DNA of 64,000 nt, from assembly GCF_001182725.1 (NCBI RefSeq), contig NZ_CWHU01000005.1:620001-684000 (forward strand), given 5' to 3'. The first letter of the stretch is position 1. Every line of letters begins with the position of its first letter. The position numbers were made by a program, and so were the translations under genes. Positions 38,647-52,195 of the stretch are shown here, piece after piece. Under the pieces are notes generated by a model. It saw nothing but the letters and a program-made list of their open reading frames with translations. It was not told where the DNA came from and did no database searches. The stretch comes from Anaerococcus jeddahensis (GTDB lineage: Bacteria > Bacillota > Clostridia > Tissierellales > Peptoniphilaceae).

Positions 38647-39842
38647 TGAAGAAATTTTTTACAAATCTTGTTGCTGTTGATGATGTAAATATATCAAGAA
38701 GGGACATCTTTGTAGAAAACGGATTAATAACAAAAGAATTTGAAAAAGATGAGGAAACTGAGATTATAGACTGTAATGGTCTTGTCTTGGTTCCTTCTTT
38801 TGTGGACATGCATACGCATTTTAGAGATCCTGGATTTACCTACAAGGAAGATTTGAAAACTGGATCAATGGCTGCCCTTAAGGGTGGATATACAACTGTA
38901 AATTTGATGCCAAACACAAATCCAATTGTATCAAGTAAAGATGTCTACCAAGATATTATACAAAGAGGACAAGATTTAGATTTAATTGATATTAAACAAG
39001 TTTATTCAATAACAAAAGACTTCAAAACTGATGATTTAAGTCATTTAAATGATTTGCCAGAAGGTCTTTTATTTTTGTCAAATGATGGTAAGGGAGTAGA
39101 CGATGATTTTTCAATGTATCAAGCAATAAAAATTGCTAAGGAAAATAATTTAAAATTTACCCTACACGAAGAATGCAAAGAAATTTCAAAATATGATTAT
39201 GAAATTGCAGAAGATTTGATGACTTTAAGAGATGCATATCTAGCATATAAAATGGATGTACCAATTCATTTTTCTCATGTTTCTACAAAAGGAGCAATTG
39301 AAGCAATAAGATTTTTTAAAGATTTGGGTGCAAATATTACTTGTGAAGTAACGCCACACCATATTTATTTTTCTGATAGGGATGATTTAAAAGTAAATCC
39401 TCCAATAAGAAAAGAAAAAGACAAAAATGCCTTGTTGGATATGATAAAAAAAGGATATGTTGATTGCATAGCAACTGATCATGCTCCTCATACAAAAAAA
39501 GAAAAAGAAGAAGGAAAACCAGGATTTATTGGACTTGAAACTGCTTTTTCAACTTCATATATGACTTTGGTAAAAACTGGAATTATATCATTAAATGATT
39601 TAATAAGATTAATGTCTACTAATCCTTCAAAACTTTTAGAAATTAAAAAAGGAAAAATAGAAGAAGGATATATGGCAGATTTTACCCTAATAGATTTGGA
39701 TAAAATATATGAATATAAAGAAGAAGATATATTGTCAAAATCAAAAAATTCATTATTTTTAAATCAAAAACTTCAAGGTGAAATTGTTAGAGTTTATAAG
39801 AAAGGAATTTTAAAATATGACCTTAATGGAAAGACTTTATAA
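38646..39842 (+). CDS. pyrC: Dihydroorotase
   Basis: Cyclises carbamoyl-aspartate to dihydroorotate; amidohydrolase-fold zinc enzyme of 398 residues (type I, as in B. subtilis). Metal motif [11 protein letters not shown] (about 54-64) with the [21 protein letters not shown] continuation, histidines in THEE-like TLHEEC and [12 protein letters not shown], and catalytic aspartate in [16 protein letters not shown]-terminal beta segment [11 protein letters not shown]. It starts at the pyrI stop (one-base overlap) and overlaps pyrF by 26 bp. Confidence 0.96.
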   Translation: MKKFFTNLVAVDDVNISRRDIFVENGLITKEFEKDEETEIIDCNGLVLVPSFVDMHTHFRDPGFTYKEDLKTGSMAALKGGYTTVNLMPNTNPIVSSKDVYQDIIQRGQDLDLIDIKQVYSITKDFKTDDLSHLNDLPEGLLFLSNDGKGVDDDFSMYQAIKIAKENNLKFTLHEECKEISKYDYEIAEDLMTLRDAYLAYKMDVPIHFSHVSTKGAIEAIRFFKDLGANITCEVTPHHIYFSDRDDLKVNPPIRKEKDKNALLDMIKKGYVDCIATDHAPHTKKEKEEGKPGFIGLETAFSTSYMTLVKTGIISLNDLIRLMSTNPSKLLEIKKGKIEEGYMADFTLIDLDKIYEYKEEDILSKSKNSLFLNQKLQGEIVRVYKKGILKYDLNGKTL

Positions 39843-40683
39843 AAAAATTGAAGAAAATGGATTTGTGTGTGTAGGACTTGATACTTCACTTGATTATATA
39901 CCAGAAAAAATGAAGGAAAATAAAAGTATAAGTAAAAGTTTGTATGACTTTAATAAGGAAATTATTGATAATACAAAAGATGTTTGTGCAATTTATAAAA
40001 TTCAAATTGCCTACTACGAATCCTATGGCATAGAAGGCATGCTTGCTTACAAAAATACTTTAAAATATTTAAGAGATAATAATTTATTATCAATTGGCGA
40101 TGTAAAAAGATCAGATATAGCTCAAAGTGCAAGCCAATATGCCAAAGCTCATTTTTCTGGAGATTTTGAAGCTGATTTTATGACTCTAAACCCTTATATG
40201 GGCATGGATTCAATTTCACCATATCTTGAATTTATTAAAAACAAGGATAAAGGTGTATTTGTTCTTTTAAGAACTTCAAATCCAGGAGCAAATGATTTTG
40301 AATGCCTAAAATTAAAAGATGATAGCGAATTATTTTATACAATCGGAGACAAATTAAAAGAAGTAAATGATGAATTGATTGATGATTCAGGCTACGGTCC
40401 AATTGGCCTTGTAGTTGGTGCAACTCACAAGGAAGAGGTTGAAAAAATAAGAAAAAGATATAAGAATATGTTTTTCTTGATTCCTGGCTTTGGTGCACAA
40501 AAAGCTGATTCTTTAAATGTTTATAAATTATTAAATTCATTAAATGGAGGAGTTGTAAATTCTTCTAGGTCAATTCTTAAAAATCATTTGAATTTTGAAG
40601 ATGGAGATGACAAGGTAGGTTTTTATGCTAGAGAAAAATGTATAGAAACTAGAAAGGAAATCCAAGATAATGGAATCTTATAG
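39817..40683 (+). CDS. pyrF: Orotidine 5'-phosphate decarboxylase (type 2)
   Basis: Last step of UMP synthesis; 288 residues, the longer type 2 form. The conserved catalytic Asp-x-Lys-x-x-Asp motif is [13 protein letters not shown] (about 90-102). [12 protein letters not shown] near the N-terminus and NSSRSIL near the C-terminus bind phosphate. The start ATG 39817 lies inside pyrC, with AAGGA 10 bp upstream; another in-frame ATG at 39826 is possible. It overlaps pyrK by 14 bp. Confidence 0.95.
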   Translation: MTLMERLYKKIEENGFVCVGLDTSLDYIPEKMKENKSISKSLYDFNKEIIDNTKDVCAIYKIQIAYYESYGIEGMLAYKNTLKYLRDNNLLSIGDVKRSDIAQSASQYAKAHFSGDFEADFMTLNPYMGMDSISPYLEFIKNKDKGVFVLLRTSNPGANDFECLKLKDDSELFYTIGDKLKEVNDELIDDSGYGPIGLVVGATHKEEVEKIRKRYKNMFFLIPGFGAQKADSLNVYKLLNSLNGGVVNSSRSILKNHLNFEDGDDKVGFYAREKCIETRKEIQDNGIL

Positions 40684-41386
40684 AGAAGCTTCTGTAATTT
40701 TTAATAAAAAAATAAAAGATGATATTTATTTTTGTAAGTTAAAAACAAAATTAAATGCAAAACCTGGCCAATTTTTCATGCTTAGATGCGATAGCTTTAG
40801 AAATTCACCACTTCTTTCAAGGCCCTTTGGTGTATGTGATCAAGATGATGGATCTATGTCTTTTTTATACCAAGTAAAGGGTGTAGGAACAAAAATTTTA
40901 AGTGATTTAAAAGAAGGATCAAAAGTGAAATTACTTGGTCCTTTGGGAAATGGATTTGAAATTAAAGAAGGGAAGAAAGCTGCAATAGTAGCTGGAGGAA
41001 TTGGGATTGCTCCTCTTTTATTCTTGGCAAAATCACTTGATTTAAAAGCTGATTTTTATGCTGGATTTAGCGATGAAGAATATTTTACAAATTATTTTAA
41101 AGATTATGTAAATTCTACAACTGTAACTATTGATAGAAAAGATAAAATATTTATAACTGATAAAATTGATACAGAAAAATATGATGTAATCTATGCTTGC
41201 GGTCCAAATCAAATGTTAAAAACTTTGGCAAATAAAAATGATAATGCAGAGATTCAAATTTCAATGGAAGCTCATATGGCTTGTGGAATTGGTGCATGTC
41301 TTGGTTGTACTGTAGAAAATGTTCATGGTGATTTTATTAGAGTTTGCAAAGATGGTCCAGTTTTTGATTCAAAGGAGATTTTCTAA
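40670..41386 (+). CDS. pyrK: Dihydroorotate dehydrogenase electron transfer subunit
   Basis: FAD/[2Fe-2S] subunit that passes electrons from PyrD to NAD; 238 residues. FAD-binding [11 protein letters not shown] (the R-P-x-S-like motif), NAD-binding [13 protein letters not shown], and C-terminal [2Fe-2S] cysteines in [15 protein letters not shown] plus the cysteine in [10 protein letters not shown]. The start overlaps pyrF by 14 bp and the stop overlaps the pyrD start by one base. Presence of PyrK shows PyrD here is the NAD-linked class 1B enzyme. Confidence 0.95.
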   Translation: MESYREASVIFNKKIKDDIYFCKLKTKLNAKPGQFFMLRCDSFRNSPLLSRPFGVCDQDDGSMSFLYQVKGVGTKILSDLKEGSKVKLLGPLGNGFEIKEGKKAAIVAGGIGIAPLLFLAKSLDLKADFYAGFSDEEYFTNYFKDYVNSTTVTIDRKDKIFITDKIDTEKYDVIYACGPNQMLKTLANKNDNAEIQISMEAHMACGIGACLGCTVENVHGDFIRVCKDGPVFDSKEIF

Positions 41387-42285
41387 TGAGTTTAAAAGTT
41401 AATATTTGTGGAATTGAATTTAATAATCCAGTCATAGCTGCAAGTGGAACTTTTGGTTTTGGAAAAGAATTTGCAGATTATATCGATATAAATAAACTTG
41501 GAGGAATTTCTTCAAAAGGATTAACCCTACATAAAAATTTGGGAAACAAAGGAATAAGAATTTATGAAACTGCTGCAGGAATTATGAATTCTATTGGCCT
41601 TCAAAATCCAGGAATAGAATATTTTATAAAAGAAGAATTACCTTTTTTGGAAACAAAAGATGCAGTTACTATTGCAAATCTTGGCGGACATAGTGTCGAA
41701 GATTATGTAAAGGGCGCATCCATGCTCGATAAAACAAGTGTTCCAATAATTGAATTAAATATTTCATGCCCGAATGTAAAAGAAGGTGGTATGGCTTTTG
41801 GTACAGATCCAAAAAAAGCTTGCGAAGTTATAGAAAAGATAAGGGAAGTTACAAAAAAAGTTTTGATGGTAAAACTTTCTCCAAATGTTGGAGATATTAA
41901 AGAATTTGTAAAAATTTCTGAAAATTCAGGAGCTGATTGTATATCATTGGTAAATACTTTTAATGCTCTTGCAATTGATGTCGATAATAAAAAAGCTGTT
42001 TTTGAAAATAAAACAGCAGGTTTATCAGGTCCTTGTATTAAACCAATTGCTTTAAGAATGGTATATGAAGCAAGTAATGCTACAAATTTACCAATAATCG
42101 GTATGGGTGGAATTTCAAATTACAGGGATTGTTTGGAATTTATAATGGCAGGAGCAAGTGCAGTACAAGTTGGAACTAGCAATTTTGTAGATTTTAATAC
42201 GATGATAAATATAGTTGATGATTTAGAAAAATACATGCAAAGAGAAAATTTAAATTCATTAGAAGAGATAAGAAAAATTATTTAG
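41386..42285 (+). CDS. pyrD: Dihydroorotate dehydrogenase class 1B, catalytic subunit
   Basis: FMN enzyme oxidising dihydroorotate to orotate, 299 residues, TIM barrel. N-terminal NPVIAASGTFGFGKEFADY; FMN/substrate-binding NSIGLQNPG and ELNISCPNVKEGGMAFG, where the conserved cysteine is the class 1B active-site base; VKLSPNVGDI; and C-terminal IGMGGISNYRDCLEFIMAGASAVQVGT. Begins one base inside pyrK. With PyrK it forms a heterotetramer reducing NAD, suited to anaerobic growth. Confidence 0.96.
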   Translation: MSLKVNICGIEFNNPVIAASGTFGFGKEFADYIDINKLGGISSKGLTLHKNLGNKGIRIYETAAGIMNSIGLQNPGIEYFIKEELPFLETKDAVTIANLGGHSVEDYVKGASMLDKTSVPIIELNISCPNVKEGGMAFGTDPKKACEVIEKIREVTKKVLMVKLSPNVGDIKEFVKISENSGADCISLVNTFNALAIDVDNKKAVFENKTAGLSGPCIKPIALRMVYEASNATNLPIIGMGGISNYRDCLEFIMAGASAVQVGTSNFVDFNTMINIVDDLEKYMQRENLNSLEEIRKII

Positions 42286-42293
42286 GAGAGGTT

Positions 42294-42863
42294 ATGGATA
42301 GAACAATTGAATTATTAAAAAAATCAGATGCGCTTTTAGAAGGACATTTTTTATTATCAAGTGGTAGACATTCAAGAAAATATATACAATGTGCAAAATT
42401 AATTGAAAACCCAGTTTATTGTGAAGAAGTTGCAAAAATTATTGCAGAAAAAATAAAAGAAGCTGATATAAAAGTTGACTTATGTGTTGGCCCTGCAATG
42501 GGTGGAATTATAATCGCCTACGAGGTTGCAAGAGCTTTGGGAGTAAATGCAATATTTACTGAAAGAGTTGATAATATAATGACTCTAAGAAGAGGATTTG
42601 AAATTAAAGAAGGAATGAATGTTATTATTGTTGAAGATGTTGTAACAACAGGAAAATCTTCTTTTGAAACTGTTGATGTAATTGAAAGTTTTGGTGGGAA
42701 AGTTAAGGCTCTTACATCTATTGTTAATAGGTCTGGAAAAGATGAAATCAATGGTTTAAAATTAATTTCAGCTACACAAGTTCAAATCGATACATTTGAT
42801 CCAGATAATTTACCTGATGACTTAAAAGATAGCCCAGCAGTAAAGCCTGGCTCTAGAAAATAA
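42294..42863 (+). CDS. pyrE: Orotate phosphoribosyltransferase
   Basis: Attaches ribose phosphate from PRPP to orotate; 189 residues. The PRPP-binding motif is VIIVEDVVTTGKSS (about 102-115), with the flexible catalytic-loop equivalents nearby (ERVDNIMTLRRGFE), and N-terminal LLSSGRHSRKYIQCAK matching the family's G-x-H-S region. Last gene of the pyr operon, giving steps from carbamoyl phosphate to UMP; carAB and pyrR are not in this window. AGGAG ribosome binding site. Confidence 0.94.
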   Translation: MDRTIELLKKSDALLEGHFLLSSGRHSRKYIQCAKLIENPVYCEEVAKIIAEKIKEADIKVDLCVGPAMGGIIIAYEVARALGVNAIFTERVDNIMTLRRGFEIKEGMNVIIVEDVVTTGKSSFETVDVIESFGGKVKALTSIVNRSGKDEINGLKLISATQVQIDTFDPDNLPDDLKDSPAVKPGSRK

Positions 42864-42866
42864 TAT

Positions 42867-42894
42867 TTGCATTCTAGCAAAAGAATGATATAAT
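42867..42894 (+). promoter_or_regulatory. Promoter of the glucosaminidase gene
   Basis: TTGCAT (42867-42872) and perfect TATAAT (42889-42894), 16 bp apart, 43 bp before the ATG at 42938. Confidence 0.75.
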
Positions 42895-42937
42895 AGCTGT
42901 AACTGTTTTGTTACAATTATTTACATAAGGAGATTAA

Positions 42938-43642
42938 ATGATAGGAAATAAAAGATTTAAAATATCATTTTTATCTTTTTTAGCTATTGTTCTTGTGCTA
43001 GTTATTGCAACAGGTTTAGATAAATCATCTCTAGCTGCAAAAAACAAAGATAAAAGAGATAGTTTGATTACTGGAGTAAATGAAATTAGCAACGAAACCC
43101 TTACTTTAAAACAATCCAGGATAGAAAGATTTGAAAAATTAGAAAAAGATTTAGAAGAACTAGAAAATAATGGATCAGATAAAATTAGCAAAACATCAAT
43201 GCTTTATTTGACAAATAGAACAAATTTAACGGCTGAAGAACTTGAATTTGGACTTAAAAATACAAAATTACAAGGTCTTGGTGTTGAATTTAAAAAAGCA
43301 GAAGAAAAACATGGCGTCAATGCTATTTTGTTAATGGCTATGGCAAAACATGAAACAGGTAATGGTCATTCATATCTTGCTAAGGCAAAAAATAATCTTT
43401 TTGGATTTAATGCTATTGATCAAGATCCTATAAATGCAGCAAATAAGTTTAAAAGTAAGGGTGAATCAGTTAATCACGTTGCAAAATTTTTAAAAGAAAA
43501 TTACTTAAGTGAAGACGGAAAATTTTATAATGGTATATCTACAAAATCTATAGGAAAATTGTACGCAAGTGATCCAGATTGGTCAGAAAAAGTGGACTAT
43601 ATGATGAAAGAAGTTTGTAAGAATATACTTGAAGAAAAATAG
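42938..43642 (+). CDS. Membrane-anchored or secreted GH73 glucosaminidase
   Basis: Cell-wall hydrolase of 234 residues. An N-terminal signal or anchor (positive MIGNKRFK, then hydrophobic about 9-30) is followed by a charged helical linker (35-85) and a glucosaminidase domain (about 100-232) of the LytG/mannosyl-glycoprotein endo-beta-N-acetylglucosaminidase type. The catalytic glutamate is probably E139 in MAKHETGNGHS; KAKNNLFGFNAID is the second family motif. A possible cleavage site is after LAA near residue 34. It has its own promoter and terminator, so it is a single-gene unit; it may trim glycan strands during growth. Confidence 0.9.
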   Translation: MIGNKRFKISFLSFLAIVLVLVIATGLDKSSLAAKNKDKRDSLITGVNEISNETLTLKQSRIERFEKLEKDLEELENNGSDKISKTSMLYLTNRTNLTAEELEFGLKNTKLQGLGVEFKKAEEKHGVNAILLMAMAKHETGNGHSYLAKAKNNLFGFNAIDQDPINAANKFKSKGESVNHVAKFLKENYLSEDGKFYNGISTKSIGKLYASDPDWSEKVDYMMKEVCKNILEEK

Positions 43643-43670
43643 ACTAAATAAAATTTTAGTCTATTTTTTT
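43641..43670 (+). terminator. Terminator after the glucosaminidase gene
   Basis: AGACTAAA (43641-43648) pairs with TTTAGTCT (43655-43662), followed by T7 at 43664-43670. The stem starts in the stop codon. A second, untailed hairpin follows at 43694-43719 (AGAGAT with ATCTCT). Confidence 0.85.
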
Positions 43671-43747
43671 ATGGATTTTTAAAAAATTTTTTAAGAGATT
43701 AAAATAATTTAATATCTCTATTTAAAATATTTTGAATAAAAATATTA

Positions 43748-43777
43748 TAGACTTTTCACCCTTTAATCTGTTATAAT
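43748..43777 (+). promoter_or_regulatory. Promoter of murT-gatD, predicted leaderless
   Basis: TAGACT (43748-43753), 18 bp, then perfect TATAAT (43772-43777). Only six T residues separate the -10 box from the murT ATG at 43784, so the predicted first transcribed base is the A of the start codon. No ribosome binding site exists. Confidence 0.7.
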
Positions 43778-43783
43778 TTTTTT

Positions 43784-45115
43784 ATGAATATAAAAGATAA
43801 ATTAATTATTAAAATTGCAAAGTTTAGTAAAATATTACTTAAAATGACAAATCATAAGGCTACAAGTTTGCCGGGAAAAATTGCTTATAATTTAGATAAT
43901 GATATTTTGAGTGCCTTAAGTGAAAATACAAAATTTATTTTTGTGACTGGTACAAATGGAAAAACCATGACAACCCATTTTGTTACAAATATCTTAAGAA
44001 AGCATTATAAACATGTTTTTACTAATGATTCTGGTTCAAATATGATTCAAGGAATTATCACCGTTTTGTTAGATGTTCCAAAAAATGAAGATACAATTGC
44101 AGTCTTGGAGGTAGACGAGGCTAACCTAGTTAGAATAAGCAAGTTCTTAAAACCTGACTATGTTATTTTGACAAATATTTTTAGAGATCAAATGGATAGG
44201 TTTGGGGAAATTTATAATGTTTATAAAAAAATTATGGATGGACTTAAAAATTGCGAAGATGTAACAATAATAGCAAATGGAGACTTACCAATATTTTCTT
44301 ATGAGGATTTAAAAGAATTTAATCCGATTTATTATGGAATTAGAGAAGAAAATAAAAATAATGATAAGTACGAAAAGGATGCTGAATTTAATAGTGATGG
44401 AATATTATGTCCAAAATGTAATTCAATTTTAAAATATAGATTGGTTAATTATTCTTCATTAGGTGATTTTTCATGTCCAAATTGTGATTTTCATTCTCCT
44501 GAACTTTCTTATAATATTAGCCAAATATTATCCATGGATGCTAATTTTTCAAAATTTATAGTAAATGGTGAAAAGTATGAAAGTCAAATTGGCGGATTTT
44601 ATAATATATACAATGCCCTAAGTGCCATAGCTTTGGCAAAAGAATTAGAAATTCCATATGAAAAAATATTTGATGGTTTAAAATTTCAAGAGCACGTTTT
44701 TGGAAGGCAAGAAGTAATTAACATTGAAAATAAAGAATTAATTATAAATCTTGTTAAAAATCCAACAGGTTTAAATCAAATAATAAATCTTATGCTATTA
44801 GAAAACGAACCAATCAGTCTTTATTGTCTATTAAATGATAATTATGCTGATGGTACAGATGTATCTTGGATTTATGATTCTTATTATGAAAGATTAAAAA
44901 AATTAAATATAAAAAGCATAAAAGTTTCAGGTACAAGAAAGAAAGATATGAAAAGAAGGCTTGAAATTGCAGACATATTTGATGGAGAAATAAAAGAATT
45001 TGATTTTGAAAATGAAATTTTAGAAAATATAAAAAGTGAAGAAACTGAAAAAATTTATATACTTTCTACTTATACAGCTATGTTGAGGCTAAGGGAGGTT
45101 TTAAAACTTAAATGA
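43784..45115 (+). CDS. murT: Lipid II isoglutaminyl synthase, MurT subunit
   Basis: Mur-ligase-like subunit that, with GatD, amidates D-glutamate of lipid II. It is 443 residues. P-loop FVTGTNGKTMTTHF (about 51-64); zinc ribbon cysteines C209, C212, C231 and C234 inserted in the central domain, specific to MurT; C-terminal DUF1727 domain with NDNYADGTDVSWIYDSYYE, where D352 corresponds to the aspartate completing the GatD active site. The N-terminus (KIAKFSKILLKM...LPGKIAYNLD) aligns with the usual MurT start, so ATG 43784 is right despite lacking a ribosome binding site. It overlaps gatD by 4 bp. Confidence 0.94.
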   Translation: MNIKDKLIIKIAKFSKILLKMTNHKATSLPGKIAYNLDNDILSALSENTKFIFVTGTNGKTMTTHFVTNILRKHYKHVFTNDSGSNMIQGIITVLLDVPKNEDTIAVLEVDEANLVRISKFLKPDYVILTNIFRDQMDRFGEIYNVYKKIMDGLKNCEDVTIIANGDLPIFSYEDLKEFNPIYYGIREENKNNDKYEKDAEFNSDGILCPKCNSILKYRLVNYSSLGDFSCPNCDFHSPELSYNISQILSMDANFSKFIVNGEKYESQIGGFYNIYNALSAIALAKELEIPYEKIFDGLKFQEHVFGRQEVINIENKELIINLVKNPTGLNQIINLMLLENEPISLYCLLNDNYADGTDVSWIYDSYYERLKKLNIKSIKVSGTRKKDMKRRLEIADIFDGEIKEFDFENEILENIKSEETEKIYILSTYTAMLRLREVLKLK

Positions 45116-45762
45116 TTATAAACATATGCCATTTATATGGAAATTTGTTAAATACCTACGGTGATGTCGGAAATGTAATGGCCCTAAAATATTTTGCCGA
45201 AAAAAAAGGCCACCAAGTAAATCTTGATGTAATAAGTTTAGATGATAAATTTGATCCTGATAAATATGATTTTGTATTTTTTGGTGGCGGTCAAGATTAT
45301 GAACAGTCTATTGTAGAAAAAGATTTGGAAAATAAAAAAGAAAGTATTAAAAAATATATTGAAAATAATGGACTTTTTCTTGCAATTTGTGGTGGTTTTC
45401 AACTTATGGGTCAATATTATTATGATGCTTATAATAAAAAAATAGAAGGCCTTAAAATTTTTGACTATTATACAAAAAATCAGGAAGATGGAAATAGGTT
45501 CGTTGGAAATATTGAAATAAAAGATTTGTCAAATGGTGAGATTTATCAGGGTTTTGAAAACCATGGGGGAGTTACTTATCTAAAAGATAAAAACCAAGCT
45601 TTTGCGAGTGTTATTTCAGGAAATGGAAATAATGGAGAGGATTTAACAGAAGGATTTAGATACAAAAATACTTTCGCTTCATATTTACACGGTCCCTTGC
45701 TTGCACGTAACGATAATTTGGCAAATACTTTCATAGAAATTATAGAAAATAAGAAAAGATAA
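45112..45762 (+). CDS. gatD: Lipid II isoglutaminyl synthase, glutaminase subunit GatD
   Basis: Glutamine amidotransferase (CobB/CobQ-like class I) of 216 residues supplying ammonia to MurT. Nucleophile C93 in FLAICGGFQLMG and histidine H193 in YLHGPLLARN are both visible; the N-terminus NICHLYGNLLNTYGDVGN is characteristic of GatD. The start codon overlaps the murT stop by 4 bp, so the two subunits are made in step. D-isoglutamine in the stem peptide is needed for efficient cross-linking in many Gram-positives. The gene ends the two-gene operon. Confidence 0.94.
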   Translation: MIINICHLYGNLLNTYGDVGNVMALKYFAEKKGHQVNLDVISLDDKFDPDKYDFVFFGGGQDYEQSIVEKDLENKKESIKKYIENNGLFLAICGGFQLMGQYYYDAYNKKIEGLKIFDYYTKNQEDGNRFVGNIEIKDLSNGEIYQGFENHGGVTYLKDKNQAFASVISGNGNNGEDLTEGFRYKNTFASYLHGPLLARNDNLANTFIEIIENKKR

Positions 45763-45794
45763 ATAAATATATTTTAATTCACTTTATTAAACTA

Positions 45795-45823
45795 TTGCAC
45801 TGAATGTGAAAAGTTGATATAAT
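45795..45823 (+). promoter_or_regulatory. Promoter of fhs
   Basis: TTGCAC (45795-45800), exactly 17 bp, then perfect TATAAT (45818-45823), 41 bp before the fhs ATG. The remaining intergenic sequence is AT-rich, without an evident riboswitch. Confidence 0.8.
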
Positions 45824-45864
45824 GTAAATGAAAAGCAAAACATATTGTAATTATAGGAGTTTAA

Positions 45865-47514
45865 ATGAAAAAAGATATTGAGATTGCTAGAGAAGCTGAG
45901 ATCAAAGATATTGACGAAATTGCCAATTATCTAAATATTACTGATTATGAAAAATATGGTAAATATAAGGCCAAGATTAATCCTGTATTTGACAAAAATA
46001 AGGATTCAAAACTTGTTTTAGTAACTGCAATTTCTCCTACACCATTTGGTGAAGGAAAAACTACAATGAACGTAGCCTTGTCAATGGGTTTGAATAAGCT
46101 TGGAAAAAAATCTATTTCTGTTTTAAGAGAGCCATCATTAGGACCATCTTTTGGTATAAAAGGGGGAGCATGTGGGGCAGGTTATTCCCAAGTTATTCCA
46201 ATGGAAGATATAAATCTTCATTTAACTGGTGATTTTCATGCAATAACGAGCGCAGTTAATTTGGTTGCTGCTATGATTGATAATCATATCTATCAAGGAA
46301 ATGAAAAAAACATAGATCTAAACAATATAGTTTGGAAAAGATGTGTGGATTTAAATGATAGAGCCCTAAGAGAAGTTGTTGTTGGTTTAGGTAAAAAGAC
46401 AAACGGAATTGTAAGACAAGATGGTTTTGACATAACTGTTGCTACAGAAATGATGGCAGTATTTTGTCTAAGTAATGATTTATTTGATTTTAAGAAAAAA
46501 GTTTCAAAAATGATTGTTGCCTATGATATTGAAGGTAATGCTGTTACTGTAGATGATATAAAAGCAACAGGTCCTGTTTGTGTTTTGATGAAAGATGCGT
46601 TAAAACCAAATTTATGCCAAACATTAGAGAATACACCAGCAATAATTCACGGCGGACCATTTGCAAATATAGCCCATGGTTGTAACTCAATTATAGCCAC
46701 AAAAACAGCCCTTTCTTTATCAGATTTTGCCGTAACAGAAGCAGGCTTCGGTGCAGATCTAGGTGCTGAAAAATTCTACGATATTAAATGTAGAAAAGCA
46801 GACTTAAAACCAAATATGACAGTAGTTGTTGCAACTATAAGGGCTTTGAAATATCATGGAGGTCAAGATTTAAAAAATATTGACCAAGAAAATGTTGAAA
46901 GTCTTAAAAAAGGATTTAAAAATTTAAAAATTCATTTAGAAAATTTAAAGAAATTTTCAAAAAATATTGTTGTGGCAATAAATAAATTTGACCAAGATAC
47001 AGAAAAAGAATTAAAAACTTTGGAAAAACTTGTAGAAGACCTATCATTAAAAGCTTTTGAATGTGATGTATATCACAAAGGATCAGAAGGATGCCTTGAT
47101 ATTTGTAAATATATTATAGAAAAAAGCCAAGAAGAAAATAATTTCAAAGTTTTATATGATGAAAATCTTCATATAAAAGAGAAAATTGAAGTTATTGCCA
47201 AAGAAATTTATAGGGCAAGTGGAGTTAAATATTCTAAAAAGGCCTTAAATGAAATTAAAAGAATAAATGATTTAAATTCAAATAATTTACCAATATGTAT
47301 TGCAAAAACTCAATATTCACTATCAGATGATCCGAAAAATTTAAATCCAGATAGCGAATATGAGATTACAATTAATGATATTAAACTAAATCAAGGTGCA
47401 GGCTTCATTGTAGCCCTAACTCAAAATATTTTAACTATGCCAGGACTTCCAAAAAGACCTGCAGCATATGATATAGATATTGACGAAAATGGAAATATCA
47501 TTGGATTATTTTAG
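45865..47514 (+). CDS. fhs: Formate-tetrahydrofolate ligase
   Basis: ATP-dependent synthesis of 10-formyl-THF from formate and THF, supplying one-carbon units in anaerobes. It is 549 residues, normal. Nucleotide-binding TPFGEGKTTMNVALSMGL (about 57-74), REPSLGPSFGIKGGACGAGYSQVIPMEDINLHLTGDFHAI region (signature), HGGPFANIAHGCNS, and EAGFGADLGAEKF are all present. AGGAG ribosome binding site. It begins 103 bp after gatD with its own promoter and is followed by a YerC-like repressor gene after 9 bp. Confidence 0.97.
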   Translation: MKKDIEIAREAEIKDIDEIANYLNITDYEKYGKYKAKINPVFDKNKDSKLVLVTAISPTPFGEGKTTMNVALSMGLNKLGKKSISVLREPSLGPSFGIKGGACGAGYSQVIPMEDINLHLTGDFHAITSAVNLVAAMIDNHIYQGNEKNIDLNNIVWKRCVDLNDRALREVVVGLGKKTNGIVRQDGFDITVATEMMAVFCLSNDLFDFKKKVSKMIVAYDIEGNAVTVDDIKATGPVCVLMKDALKPNLCQTLENTPAIIHGGPFANIAHGCNSIIATKTALSLSDFAVTEAGFGADLGAEKFYDIKCRKADLKPNMTVVVATIRALKYHGGQDLKNIDQENVESLKKGFKNLKIHLENLKKFSKNIVVAINKFDQDTEKELKTLEKLVEDLSLKAFECDVYHKGSEGCLDICKYIIEKSQEENNFKVLYDENLHIKEKIEVIAKEIYRASGVKYSKKALNEIKRINDLNSNNLPICIAKTQYSLSDDPKNLNPDSEYEITINDIKLNQGAGFIVALTQNILTMPGLPKRPAAYDIDIDENGNIIGLF

Positions 47515-47523
47515 GAGAAGAAA

Positions 47524-47844
47524 ATGACAGATTCAAAATTACAAAGCAAAGAATTAGATGAATTTTTTGACGCTATATTGATGTTAAAAGATAGAGACGA
47601 GTGTTACAATTTTTTTGAAGATGCTTGCACAGCAAGAGAGCTTCAATCAATTTCACAAAGATTGCAAGTTGCAAAATTATTAAAAATTAGAAAAACATAT
47701 AGCGAAATTGAAGAGCAAACAGGAGCATCAACAGCAACTATTTCAAGAGTAAATAGGTCCTTGCATTACGGAAGCGATGGTTATGATTTAGTTCTTGAAA
47801 AATTAATTGCAAATAATCTAAAAGAAGAGAAAAATAAAAAATAA
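47524..47844 (+). CDS. YerC/YecD-family TrpR-like DNA-binding protein
   Basis: Small DNA-binding protein of 106 residues of the TrpR/YerC-YecD family. Seen: LDEFFDAILMLKDRDECYNFFEDACTARELQSISQRL followed by a helix-turn-helix TYSEIEEQTGASTATISRVNRSL (about 63-85). Homologues lie near pcrA in Bacillus (yerC-pcrB-pcrA-ligA), and here pcrA-ligA-gatCAB also follow, so the context is conserved. Its regulon and ligand are unknown to me; tryptophan binding should not be assumed. It shares the fhs transcript and ends in a good terminator. Confidence 0.88.
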   Translation: MTDSKLQSKELDEFFDAILMLKDRDECYNFFEDACTARELQSISQRLQVAKLLKIRKTYSEIEEQTGASTATISRVNRSLHYGSDGYDLVLEKLIANNLKEEKNKK

Positions 47845-47854
47845 ATTTAAAATT

Positions 47855-47896
47855 AAAACGAATTTATCTATTAAGATAGGTTCGTTTTTCTTTTTA
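47855..47896 (+). terminator. Terminator after fhs and the YerC-like gene
   Basis: AACGAA (47857-47862) pairs with TTCGTT (47881-47886) and TATCT (47865-47869) with AGATA (47874-47878), with T-rich sequence to about 47896. Confidence 0.85.
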
Positions 47897-47945
47897 AATT
47901 TTTTAAAAAAATATCGAAAGAAAAAATATAAATTCATTTCAAATC

Positions 47946-47974
47946 TTAGATTAGTCGAACTCTTATGGTATAAT
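47946..47974 (+). promoter_or_regulatory. Promoter of pcrA-ligA-gatCAB
   Basis: Perfect TATAAT at 47969-47974 with a weaker -35, TTAGAT (47946-47951), 17 bp upstream. AAAGGATG precedes the pcrA ATG. Confidence 0.6.
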
Positions 47975-47998
47975 TATAAGGATGAAAGGATGTGAAGA

Positions 47999-52193
<4,195 letters not shown>

Positions 52194-52195
52194 TT

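Noticed and set aside
43694..43719. Second hairpin after the glucosaminidase gene as a regulatory RNA
   Set aside because: AGAGAT/ATCTCT pairs only weakly with bulges and lacks a T-tail or promoter; likely AT-rich coincidence or backup terminator.
45763..45864. Riboswitch ahead of fhs
   Set aside because: The predicted leader is only about 35 bases, too short for a known folate, glycine or ZTP riboswitch, and no typical motif is seen.
47524..47844. YerC-like protein as a tryptophan repressor
   Set aside because: It belongs to the YerC/YecD branch and no tryptophan genes are nearby; calling it trpR would go beyond the sequence.
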